Translations under genes and position numbers: made by a program | Shown here: one piece after another, positions 7,419-14,496 of the stretch | How positions within the stretch are numbered: the stretch's first letter is position 1 | Layout of the letters: every line of letters starts with the position of its first letter | Assembly: GCA_031261015.1 (NCBI GenBank) | Contig: JAISKG010000253.1 | Coordinates: 1 to 22,490 of the forward strand | DNA length: 22,490 nt | Source: Dysgonamonadaceae bacterium | GTDB taxonomy: Bacteria; Bacteroidota; Bacteroidia; Bacteroidales; Azobacteroidaceae | Direction: 5' to 3' | Notes under the pieces: model-generated | What the model was told of the DNA's origin: nothing | What the model saw: the letters and a program-made list of their open reading frames with translations, nothing else | Databases searched by the model: none

Positions 7419-8350
7419 ATATTTTAATCACCGGCATTCACGGTTTTGTTGGAAATAATTTGGTCAATGCGTTGAAAGATCATCATCACATTTACGGAGT
7501 TGATATTGTTTCACCACAAAAAGACGGCGTAATCGAAACATTTTCATGGGATTCGCCCTTACCTGCCATTGACACTATCATTCATCTGGCCGGCAAAGCC
7601 CACGATACAAAAAATCAAGCCGATGCAAAAATCTATTTCGACGTCAATTTCGGTTTGACAAAAAAAATCTTCGATTATTTTTTACAATCCGGCGCCAAAC
7701 AATTTATTTTTTTCAGCTCGGTCAAAGCGGCGGCCGATCGCGTAGAAGGCGATTTTCTTACGGAAGAGGTTGTTCCCCACCCCTGCGGCCCTTACGGCGA
7801 AAGCAAAATCAAAGCCGAAAAATACATTTTAAATCATTCGTTAACAGATAAAAAAGTATATATTTTCCGTCCCTGTATGATCCATGGGCCGGGAAATAAA
7901 GGCAACTTAAACCTGCTTTATCAAGTCGCCGGCCGCAAAATCCCTTGGCCGCTCGGCGCCTTCGACAATTTGCGCTCTTTCATGAGCATCGACAATTTAT
8001 CATACATCATAGAACAATTTATTGTACAAAATCCGGCATCAGGCATTTACCATCTGGCTGATGATGAGCCGCTTTCGACCAACGAACTTATCCGCTTGAT
8101 CGCCGAGTCGAAGCATCAAAAGGCGCGAATCTGGAAAATCAACCAATCCTTGATTCAAGGAATAGCCAAAATCGGCTCCCTGCTCCGTCTTCCCTTGAAC
8201 CTCGACCGGTTGCAAAAACTGACGGAAAATTATGTCGTTTCCAATCAAAAAATGAAAACGGCATTGGGAATTAATCAATTACCAATCGATGCACGAACCG
8301 GTTTGCAACAAACATTAAATAATATAAAATTTACAACGTATAACAGTTAA
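7415..8350 (+). CDS. NAD-dependent epimerase/reductase, WbpV-like (extended SDR)
   Basis: The 311-residue protein has the Rossmann motif GIHGFVG (residues 7-13), a Ser-Ser catalytic region (FFSSVKAA, 101-102) and the active-site pair Tyr127 and Lys131 in YGESK. RKIPWPLGAFDNLRSFMSID and the later DDEPLSTNELI match, from memory, the Pseudomonas WbpV family. WbpV reduces the 4-keto sugar made by WbpM to UDP-QuiNAc or UDP-FucNAc. The WbpV reading fits the WbpL-like transferase gene that follows and the WbpM-like dehydratase at 12554. A UDP-GlcNAc 4-epimerase role is the main alternative. It is shorter than classic GalE (about 340). The 142 bases after it are the longest gap in the window. Confidence 0.8.
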   Translation: MNILITGIHGFVGNNLVNALKDHHHIYGVDIVSPQKDGVIETFSWDSPLPAIDTIIHLAGKAHDTKNQADAKIYFDVNFGLTKKIFDYFLQSGAKQFIFFSSVKAAADRVEGDFLTEEVVPHPCGPYGESKIKAEKYILNHSLTDKKVYIFRPCMIHGPGNKGNLNLLYQVAGRKIPWPLGAFDNLRSFMSIDNLSYIIEQFIVQNPASGIYHLADDEPLSTNELIRLIAESKHQKARIWKINQSLIQGIAKIGSLLRLPLNLDRLQKLTENYVVSNQKMKTALGINQLPIDARTGLQQTLNNIKFTTYNS

Positions 8351-8492
8351 AAATCAAAATAAGTAATATAAAATATTTAATGTACTATTTTATGATTATC
8401 AAAATATCCAGTATGCGGTATGCGACTGCGTAGCGACCAAACTGTAACATTAAAAATTGATATGCACTGATTTTCTTAGCAAATTTTCAATC
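8351..8492. other. Intergenic gap between epimerase and PNPT genes
   Basis: This AT-rich gap contains an 8-base A/T-only inverted repeat (ATAAAATA 8368-8375, TATTTTAT 8386-8393) too weak to call a terminator. It also has a directly repeated GTATGCG at 8411-8424 inside a short GC-richer patch. I found no exact TAnnTTTG box and no small ORF worth calling. A promoter could still be present. Confidence 0.4.
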
Positions 8493-9467
8493 ATGTTCTT
8501 CATTTTCCAATCTGTCATTATTCAAATTCTTCTGTGCGCCGGCATGCTGCTCTACTTCCGCATCGCCGACCGCTACAATATTATTGATAAACCCAACGAA
8601 CGCAGTTCGCACAATTACGTCACCATTCGCGGAGGAGGTATCGTCTTCTGGATGGCCGGATTAATCTATGTCTTATTACACTTTGAAAACGGTTTATTCT
8701 TCTTTATCGGGCTGACCTTAATTTCTACCGTCAGCCTTTGGGACGATATTACTTCTCTGCCAAATAAAATCCGGCTTACTGTTCATTTCTTGGCTATTAC
8801 TTGCGTTTTCTATGCTTTAGGGATATTTTCCGATTTACCTTGGTATTGGATTTTGGTTGCCTACACCTTTTTTGCCGGCATCCTGAACGCCTACAACTTC
8901 ATGGACGGAATCAACGGCATCACAGGTTTGTACAGCATGGTTATTCTACTCAGTTTGCTCGCAATCAATCTTGAATGGACCTCTTTTACCGACATGGAAT
9001 TGATTGTTTATGCCATTCTGTCATGTGTCGTCTTTTTATTTTTCAATTTCCGGAAACGCGCCAAATGTTTTGCCGGTGACATAGGAAGCATGGCGATCGC
9101 CTTCTGGATTCTTACACTCTTGCTGCAATTAATGTTAAAAGACCGTTCGCTCATCTGGATCCTGTTTTTAGCTGTTTATGGAGTAGATGCCGTCGGCACT
9201 ATTCTACATCGTTTGTATCTGAAACAGAATATTTTCAAGGCGCATCGCCTGCATTTTTACCAAATATTATCCAACGAATGCGGCATCTCGCACCGGAAAG
9301 TAGCGAGCCTCTACGCTTTCGTTCAACTTCTGATTTGCAGCATTGTAATTTATGCCCATTTCTACCTCCGCCCGTATGAAGGATGGATCGGAGCAGGCGT
9401 CGTCATTCTTTTAATCAGGCTTTATTTACTGAAATTCAAATGTATAGAAAAATATTCAAACCGCTGA
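8493..9467 (+). CDS. Polytopic phosphoglycosyl transferase, WecA/WbpL-like (GT4/PNPT)
   Basis: This 324-residue multi-pass inner-membrane protein moves a sugar-1-phosphate from a UDP-sugar to undecaprenyl phosphate, the first committed step of a glycan. Family motifs are present in order: DDITSLPNKIRL (cytoplasmic loop, Mg-binding Asp pair), NAYNFMDGINGITG (the N-x2-N-x2-DG signature), KCFAGDIGSM (catalytic GD-x-GS) and HRLYLKQNIFKAHRLHFYQ (C-terminal His box). ATG 8493 opens directly into the first membrane segment; an in-frame TTG at 8457 is less likely. Following a WbpV-like reductase, a QuiNAc-1-P or FucNAc-1-P donor fits better than GlcNAc-1-P, but this is inference. It overlaps the next gene by 28 bases. 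Confidence 0.9.
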   Translation: MFFIFQSVIIQILLCAGMLLYFRIADRYNIIDKPNERSSHNYVTIRGGGIVFWMAGLIYVLLHFENGLFFFIGLTLISTVSLWDDITSLPNKIRLTVHFLAITCVFYALGIFSDLPWYWILVAYTFFAGILNAYNFMDGINGITGLYSMVILLSLLAINLEWTSFTDMELIVYAILSCVVFLFFNFRKRAKCFAGDIGSMAIAFWILTLLLQLMLKDRSLIWILFLAVYGVDAVGTILHRLYLKQNIFKAHRLHFYQILSNECGISHRKVASLYAFVQLLICSIVIYAHFYLRPYEGWIGAGVVILLIRLYLLKFKCIEKYSNR

Positions 9468-10045
9468 TTGATAGAAGCATTGCTTTTATTAGCCTCATTT
9501 TCCTTTCTCCGTTTCTCCTCCTGCTGACCGCGCTATTGAGCATCGCCAATCAAGGCAAACCTTTCTTTTTTCATCAGCGGCCGGGAAAAAACGGACGATT
9601 ATTTACAATGATCAAATTTCGTACAATGAACGAAAAACGGGATACCGATGGAGATTTATTACCTGATATACAACGTCTAACGCGCACCGGCGCCTTCTTG
9701 CGTAACTACTCTTTAGACGAACTCCCCAACTTGTGGAACGTACTCGCGGGCGAAATGAGTTTAGTCGGTCCGCGGCCATTAATGAAAGAATACTTACCTT
9801 TGTACTCGCCGGAACAAGCGCGACGGCACGATATTTGCCCCGGTATTACAGGCTGGGCGCAGGTAAACGGTCGCAATGCGATTAGCTGGCGCGAAAAATT
9901 TCAGTTGGATGTGTGGTATGTCGATCATCTTTCGTTGCGTTTGGATCTGAAAATCATCGGACTCACTTTGGGAAAAATTTTCCGGACAAAGGAAGTCAAT
10001 GCTTCGGACGAACAAACAATGGAATGGTTCAACGGATCGAATTAG
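9440..10045 (+). CDS. pglC: Monotopic phosphoglycosyl transferase, PglC-like
   Basis: At 201 residues this is the minimal single-domain type, like Campylobacter PglC and unlike long WcaJ/WbaP proteins. A single hydrophobic re-entrant helix (about residues 10-34) is followed by the catalytic core. The dyad Asp93-Glu94 lies in SLDELPNLWNVL, the same numbering as in Campylobacter PglC. GEMSLVGPRPL and GITGWAQVNGRNAISW are strongly conserved, and even the C-terminal WFNGSN resembles the PglC ending. It would transfer a phospho-sugar (diNAcBac-1-P in Campylobacter) to undecaprenyl phosphate by a covalent intermediate. The start inside the previous gene (28-base overlap) gives the correct N-terminus; the earlier in-frame start at 9383 adds a shadow extension. 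The aminotransferase follows 18 bases later. Confidence 0.9.
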   Translation: MYRKIFKPLIDRSIAFISLIFLSPFLLLLTALLSIANQGKPFFFHQRPGKNGRLFTMIKFRTMNEKRDTDGDLLPDIQRLTRTGAFLRNYSLDELPNLWNVLAGEMSLVGPRPLMKEYLPLYSPEQARRHDICPGITGWAQVNGRNAISWREKFQLDVWYVDHLSLRLDLKIIGLTLGKIFRTKEVNASDEQTMEWFNGSN

Positions 10046-10063
10046 AGTAAGATAAGAAATCGA

Positions 10064-11206
10064 ATGAAAGAAAAAATATGGATTTCTCCTCCGCATTTAA
10101 GCGGAAACGAGATAAATTTCGTCAAAGACGCTCTTGACAAAAATTGGATTACGACCCAAGGCGACAACGTCACCGGCTTCGAGCAGGACATCCAATTGTA
10201 TGTCGGCGGAAAAGAACAGGCGGTCGTCGTCAATTCGGGCACGTCGGCGTTGCATTTGGCGATGATTCTCTTAGGCGTTGAAAAAGAAGACGTTGTAATC
10301 TGTCAGGATTTAACTTTCGTCGCTACGATTGATCCGGTCATGTACATCGGTGCAGAGCCGGTGATGGTCGGCAGCGAACCGGCCACTTGGAACATTTCCC
10401 CTGTTTATTTGGAAGAAGCCATTCAATCCTGTATTCAACGCGGCAAGAAACCCAAAGTCATTATTTGGGTGAATCTTTACGGAATGCCGGCTCAGATTCA
10501 AGCCATTAGAGATATTGCTCAAAAATACGAAATCGCGTTGCTGGAAGATGCCGCCGAATCGCTGGGATCAAGTTACGCCGGGAAAAAATGCGGCGCATGG
10601 GGCGATATTTCTGTTCTTTCTTTCAATGGAAATAAAATCATTACGACTTCGGGCGGCGGCGCTTTGCTCTCGGCCGATCCGGAGTATGTCCGGAAAGCCC
10701 GCTTTCTGGCCTCGCAAGCGCGCGACGAAGCGCCTTGGTACCAGCATTCGCAAATCGGCTACAACTACGGAATGAGCAACATCATCGCCGGAATCGGCCG
10801 GGCGCAAATGCAAGTCCTGCCGCAACGCGTGGAACAACGCCGACGCAACAACGCCTTTTACCGCACACAACTTTCCGACATCGACGGACTCAGGTTTCAA
10901 ACGGAACCTTCGCCGGAATTTTATTCCAATTACTGGCTCACTTGCGTGCTGATCGATCCCGGAAAAACCGGCGGAATCACGCGCGACGACATTCGTAAAG
11001 CCTTGGAAGAAGAAAATATCGAATCGCGTCCGCTCTGGAAACCCATGCACTTGCAACCGGTTTTCGCACATTGCGCTTATTACGGCGACCGCACGGAAGA
11101 AGAATTATTTCAGCAAGGATTGTGCTTGCCGTCGGGTTCGGCTTTGACCGATAACGATTTGCAACGCATTACAGAAGTAATCAAAAATTGTTTGATAAAA
11201 AAATGA
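10064..11206 (+). CDS. pglE: PglE-like UDP-4-keto-6-deoxy-GlcNAc aminotransferase (DegT/DnrJ/EryC1)
   Basis: This 380-residue PLP enzyme of the DegT/DnrJ/EryC1 family has the Schiff-base lysine Lys191 in SFNGNKIITTSGGG. LEDAAESLGSSYAGKKCGAW supplies the PLP-contacting Asp, and NSGTSALHLA the phosphate loop. The N-terminus (ISPPHLSGNE), QARDEAPWYQHSQIGYNY and PLWKPMHLQPVF resemble Campylobacter PglE much more than WbpE or P. gingivalis PorR-type enzymes, as far as I recall those sequences. PglE uses glutamate to aminate C4 of UDP-4-keto-6-deoxy-GlcNAc, the product of a PglF-type dehydratase (found at 12554). It sits directly after PglC; the acetyltransferase PglD that would normally act next is not present. 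The stop overlaps the dehydrogenase start (ATGA). Confidence 0.88.
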   Translation: MKEKIWISPPHLSGNEINFVKDALDKNWITTQGDNVTGFEQDIQLYVGGKEQAVVVNSGTSALHLAMILLGVEKEDVVICQDLTFVATIDPVMYIGAEPVMVGSEPATWNISPVYLEEAIQSCIQRGKKPKVIIWVNLYGMPAQIQAIRDIAQKYEIALLEDAAESLGSSYAGKKCGAWGDISVLSFNGNKIITTSGGGALLSADPEYVRKARFLASQARDEAPWYQHSQIGYNYGMSNIIAGIGRAQMQVLPQRVEQRRRNNAFYRTQLSDIDGLRFQTEPSPEFYSNYWLTCVLIDPGKTGGITRDDIRKALEEENIESRPLWKPMHLQPVFAHCAYYGDRTEEELFQQGLCLPSGSALTDNDLQRITEVIKNCLIKK

Positions 11207-12453
11207 ACCGGATCAAAATTGGAGTTATCGGCTTGGGCTACGTCGGTTTACCGCTCGCTCGATTGTTTGCGACGAAATATCCGGTGGTAGGTTTCGACAT
11301 TAATCCGCAGCGCGTTGCGGAACTGAGGGAAGGCCGCGACCGCACGCTGGAAGTGGAAGAATCGCTGCTGAAAGCCGTCTTGAAACTGCAGGCCGGCGAT
11401 GAACCGGGACTATTTTGTTCTTGTGAATCAACGGATTTGACGGATTGCAATTATTACATCGTGACAGTTCCCACGCCCGTCGATAAAAACAACCGCCCCG
11501 ATTTATCTCCTCTGATCAAAGCCAGCGAAACCATCGGGCAAGTCATCAGTAAAGGCGATATTGTTATTTATGAATCAACGGTTTATCCGGGAGCGACGGA
11601 AGAAGATTGCATTCCGGTAATCGAAAAAATATCCGGCTTGGTCTTCAACCGCGACTTTTTCGCCGGTTATTCTCCCGAACGCATCAATCCGGGCGATAAA
11701 ACGCATACAGTCGAAAAAATCAAGAAAATTACTTCCGGCTCCACGCCCGAAACCGGCGTGGCAGTCAACAATTTATACGCTTCGGTCGTGACGGCCGGAA
11801 CGCATCTTGCGCCCTCGATCCGCGTGGCCGAAGCCGCCAAAGTGATCGAAAATTGCCAGCGCGACATCAATATTGCCTTCGTCAATGAACTTAAGCAGAT
11901 CTTCGATTGTTTAAATATCGACACCTACGCAGTTCTGGAGGCAGCCGGCACCAAATGGAACTTTCTGCCTTTCCAGCCCGGATTGGCCGGCGGACATTGC
12001 ATCGGAGTAGATCCTTACTATCTGGCGCAGAAGGCGCAAGAAGCAGGATACTATCCGCATCTGATTCTGGCCGGGCGGAGGTTGAACAACAGTATGGGCG
12101 AATACGTCGCTTCACAAATCATCAAAAAAATGATTAATGAAGGCATTCAAGTGAAAGGCGCGCGCGTGCTGGTGATGGGAATCACGTTCAAAGAAAATTG
12201 CCCGGATGTCCGTAATACGAAAGTAGTTGATGTGATTCGCGCCTTGCAGGAATACGGAACAGAAGTCGCCGTTTACGATCCTTGGGCCGATCGCGAAGAA
12301 GTGAAAAGAATATATAACGTAAAGATAGAAAGCCATTTACCGGAAACCAAATTTGATGCGATAACGATCGCTGTGATTCATCAAGTATTTGATTCCGTGG
12401 ATTATTCCCGTTTGCTGAAAGAAAAAAGCGTGTTGTATCATTTGAAAAGATAA
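11203..12453 (+). CDS. UDP-N-acetylhexosamine 6-dehydrogenase, TviB/WbpA-like
   Basis: The 416-residue protein belongs to the UDP-glucose/GDP-mannose dehydrogenase superfamily. The NAD fold starts at GVIGLGYVGLPLARLF, GRDRTLEVEE follows, and the catalytic cysteine is Cys266 in GGHCIGVDPYYL. The middle segment ENCQRDINIAFVNEL and the C-terminal GITFKENCPDVRNTKV are typical of the TviB/WbpA branch, which oxidises UDP-GlcNAc or UDP-GalNAc to the uronic acid using two NAD+. A uronic acid HexNAcA would then be a building block of the glycan. The start at 11203 overlaps the aminotransferase stop. The enzyme is placed between the PglE-like and PglF-like genes, splitting that pathway. ATG 11203 is preferred over TTG 11188. 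Confidence 0.9.
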   Translation: MNRIKIGVIGLGYVGLPLARLFATKYPVVGFDINPQRVAELREGRDRTLEVEESLLKAVLKLQAGDEPGLFCSCESTDLTDCNYYIVTVPTPVDKNNRPDLSPLIKASETIGQVISKGDIVIYESTVYPGATEEDCIPVIEKISGLVFNRDFFAGYSPERINPGDKTHTVEKIKKITSGSTPETGVAVNNLYASVVTAGTHLAPSIRVAEAAKVIENCQRDINIAFVNELKQIFDCLNIDTYAVLEAAGTKWNFLPFQPGLAGGHCIGVDPYYLAQKAQEAGYYPHLILAGRRLNNSMGEYVASQIIKKMINEGIQVKGARVLVMGITFKENCPDVRNTKVVDVIRALQEYGTEVAVYDPWADREEVKRIYNVKIESHLPETKFDAITIAVIHQVFDSVDYSRLLKEKSVLYHLKR

Positions 12454-12463
12454 AACACATTTG

Positions 12464-12489
12464 TTAACCGGACATTAACACACTTTAAC
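12464..12489. promoter_or_regulatory. Phased TTAAC repeats, candidate regulator site
   Basis: TTAAC occurs at 12464, 12475 and 12485, spaced 11 and 10 bases, so all three copies face the same side of the helix. The first two also form a dyad, TGTTAA-N7-TTAACA (12462-12480). The block lies 32 bases or more upstream of the -7 box at 12522, where an activator would sit. No regulator gene is nearby; function is inferred from placement only. Confidence 0.35.
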
Positions 12490-12521
12490 TAAGTAGCGGG
12501 GAAATTCTTATGTTTAATGGT

Positions 12522-12529
12522 TAAATTTG
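12522..12529 (+). promoter_or_regulatory. Candidate -7 promoter box for the dehydratase gene
   Basis: TAAATTTG fits the Bacteroidota TAnnTTTG element. It lies in the 100-base gap before the 4,6-dehydratase, 24 bases upstream of its ATG. No good -33 TTTG is visible, so the promoter may need the upstream TTAAC block or be weak. Confidence 0.45.
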
Positions 12530-12542
12530 CAATTGGAGGAAG

Positions 12543-12548
12543 AAGGAG
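12543..12548 (+). promoter_or_regulatory. Strong Shine-Dalgarno site
   Basis: AAGGAG ends 5 bases before ATG 12554, within a purine run that also contains GGAGGA (12535-12540). Most starts in this window have no such site, as usual in Bacteroidota, so this one stands out. It also settles the start at 12554 over the in-frame TTG at 12527. Confidence 0.6.
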
Positions 12549-12553
12549 TGATT

Positions 12554-14485
12554 ATGAAGATTAATTGGATAACATCCGTGGCGGCTAAAATACACGCTAC
12601 GTTGAAAGGTTTTCCTTATTTGCCGAAACGATTGATTTTTTTAATCGATTTGTTGATGGTGACTTTGGCTTTTTCCATATCTTATTGGATATGTTACGAT
12701 TTGCTCCATGTTAAAATCGCCATCGACGTCTTTTTGTTCAAATTGGCGCTTTGCCTTTCCGTAACGGGATTTTTCTTTTTCATTTTCAAAACCTATTCGG
12801 GCATCTTGCGTTATTCGTCGTTTATGGACGCTTTGCGCATTTTTGCTGCTTTGTTTTTAGCGAATACTGTTCTGATCGGAATCAACAAACTGCTTTCGAT
12901 TTATTACTCGCATTCGATTCTTTCATGGGAAGGTTTTTTCATCAATTTTGAATTGGCTTTCAGCATGATTTTCTTTTCCCGGATGGTGGTTAAATTGCTT
13001 TTCGATTTTGCACGAACCTCTTACAGCAAAAAACAGGAAAGTATTCCTCTGTTGATTTATGGAACAAAACCGTCGAATGTCGGCTTGGCCAAATTGATGA
13101 TCAACGACGAGCACTTGCCATACCGGATCGTCGGTTTTATTTCGCAGGATTGGGACGTTGCCAACAAGCACCTGATCAATCAACCGGTTTATTACAGGGA
13201 TACACTTTTCAAAGATCTGTCATCAGTTAACGCGAAAGCCATTTTAATTAATCCGGAAGAATTAGAGCGTTCGGAAAAACAAATGATTGCCGATAAATGC
13301 CTGCAATACAAGATTGATTTGTTGTCGGCGCCTTCAATCGAAGCGTGGAAAGGGAACCGGCAGGAACTCAAAAAAGTACGTATCGAAGATCTGTTGGGAC
13401 GGATTCCCATTCAAATTGATTTGGAATCGATCGAGAAAAATTTAAACGGAAAAACCGTGCTGATTACAGGAGCCGCCGGTTCGATCGGCAGCGAAATTGT
13501 TCGCCAAGTCTGCCGGTTTGAAGTAGGCGTGCTGTTGATTTGCGACATTGCCGAAAGTCCGCTGCACGAACTCAGTTTGGAAATCAAAGATAAATTCCCA
13601 ATGATTCGCTTTGTCCCGATCGTAGGAAACGTGACGAATTACGATCAAATGAAATTGATGTTTGAGTGTTACAAACCTCATTATATTTATCATGCAGCTG
13701 CCTACAAACACGTTCCACTGATGGAGGCGCATCCGTGCGAAGCTGTAATGACGAATGTGCTCGGAAGCCGCAATATTGTGGATTTAGCTTTGTTCTATCA
13801 TGCCGAAGCCTTCGTGATGATTTCAACGGATAAGGCGGTGAATCCGACGAATGTGATGGGCGCCTCAAAGCGAATCGCCGAAATTTACGTACAATCGCTC
13901 TCGAAATACAAGACGAATGACGCTTCCTGCACAACCCGGATTATCACCACTCGCTTCGGAAACGTTTTAGGATCCAACGGTTCGGTGATCCCGCGATTTG
14001 AAAACCAGATCAAGCAGGGCGGTCCGGTCACCGTCACCCATCCCGACATTATCCGTTATTTCATGACGATTCCAGAAGCTTGCCGCTTGGTTTTAGAAGC
14101 GGGAAATTTCGGGAAAGGCGGCGAAGTATTTATTTTTGACATGGGTGAATCGGTCAAAATCAAGGATCTGGCTGAGAAAATGGTTCGCCTTTCCGGATTG
14201 CAGCCCTACAAAGACATCGAAATCAAATTCACCGGATTGCGCCCCGGCGAAAAATTGCACGAAGAATTATTATATGACAAAGAAAACGTGAAACCGACAC
14301 ACAACCGCAAAATTAAAATCGGAAGCGTGCGCGAATACGATTATCAACAAGTAGTTGTACAATTGGATCAACTGATCGAAACGGCGCGTACTTGTGATAA
14401 AATCGAAGTCGTCCGATTGATGAAACAAATTGTTCCGGAATACATCAGTCAAAATTCGGAATACGAGAAATTAGATCACAAATAA
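12554..14485 (+). CDS. Membrane-bound UDP-GlcNAc 4,6-dehydratase, PglF/WbpM-like
   Basis: The 643-residue protein has four or so N-terminal membrane helices (about residues 25-155), a CoA-binding-like domain, and a C-terminal extended-SDR domain starting VLITGAAGSIGSE (NAD-binding GxxGxxG). The active site is TDKAVNPTNVMGASKR: Thr425, Asp426, Lys427, Met435 and Lys439. Met replaces the usual Tyr, and the spacing K to M (+8) equals that of Campylobacter PglF (K397, M405), which uses Asp/Lys catalysis. GLRPGEKLHEELL near the C-terminus is also diagnostic. It converts UDP-GlcNAc to UDP-4-keto-6-deoxy-GlcNAc, the likely substrate for both the WbpV-like reductase (7415) and the PglE-like aminotransferase (10064). 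It has its own predicted promoter and ribosome site. Confidence 0.93.
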   Translation: MKINWITSVAAKIHATLKGFPYLPKRLIFLIDLLMVTLAFSISYWICYDLLHVKIAIDVFLFKLALCLSVTGFFFFIFKTYSGILRYSSFMDALRIFAALFLANTVLIGINKLLSIYYSHSILSWEGFFINFELAFSMIFFSRMVVKLLFDFARTSYSKKQESIPLLIYGTKPSNVGLAKLMINDEHLPYRIVGFISQDWDVANKHLINQPVYYRDTLFKDLSSVNAKAILINPEELERSEKQMIADKCLQYKIDLLSAPSIEAWKGNRQELKKVRIEDLLGRIPIQIDLESIEKNLNGKTVLITGAAGSIGSEIVRQVCRFEVGVLLICDIAESPLHELSLEIKDKFPMIRFVPIVGNVTNYDQMKLMFECYKPHYIYHAAAYKHVPLMEAHPCEAVMTNVLGSRNIVDLALFYHAEAFVMISTDKAVNPTNVMGASKRIAEIYVQSLSKYKTNDASCTTRIITTRFGNVLGSNGSVIPRFENQIKQGGPVTVTHPDIIRYFMTIPEACRLVLEAGNFGKGGEVFIFDMGESVKIKDLAEKMVRLSGLQPYKDIEIKFTGLRPGEKLHEELLYDKENVKPTHNRKIKIGSVREYDYQQVVVQLDQLIETARTCDKIEVVRLMKQIVPEYISQNSEYEKLDHK

Positions 14486-14496
14486 ATGAATATCAA

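Noticed and set aside
8368..8393. Possible terminator after the epimerase gene
   Set aside because: The 8-base stem is all A/T with a 10-base loop and no following T-run, so it is too weak and common by chance in AT-rich DNA.
9383..9439. N-terminal extension of the PglC-like protein
   Set aside because: Non-ATG start within the upstream gene; ATG 9440 gives the canonical minimal PglC length and puts the catalytic dyad at residues 93-94.
10568..11071. Antisense ORF of 167 codons within the aminotransferase
   Set aside because: It lies wholly inside a gene with clear PLP-enzyme motifs, has no recognisable domain and no start context; typical of GC-richer coding DNA.
10064..11206. Aminotransferase as a PorR/WbpE orthologue of the A-LPS pathway
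   Set aside because: The N-terminus and PLWKPMH region match PglE-type sequences better, and the WbpB and WbpD partners are missing; kept only as a weaker alternative.
12510..12524. Four-codon ORF as a leader peptide before the dehydratase
   Set aside because: It overlaps the predicted -7 box, so it would not be in the transcript, and it has no attenuator-like structure.
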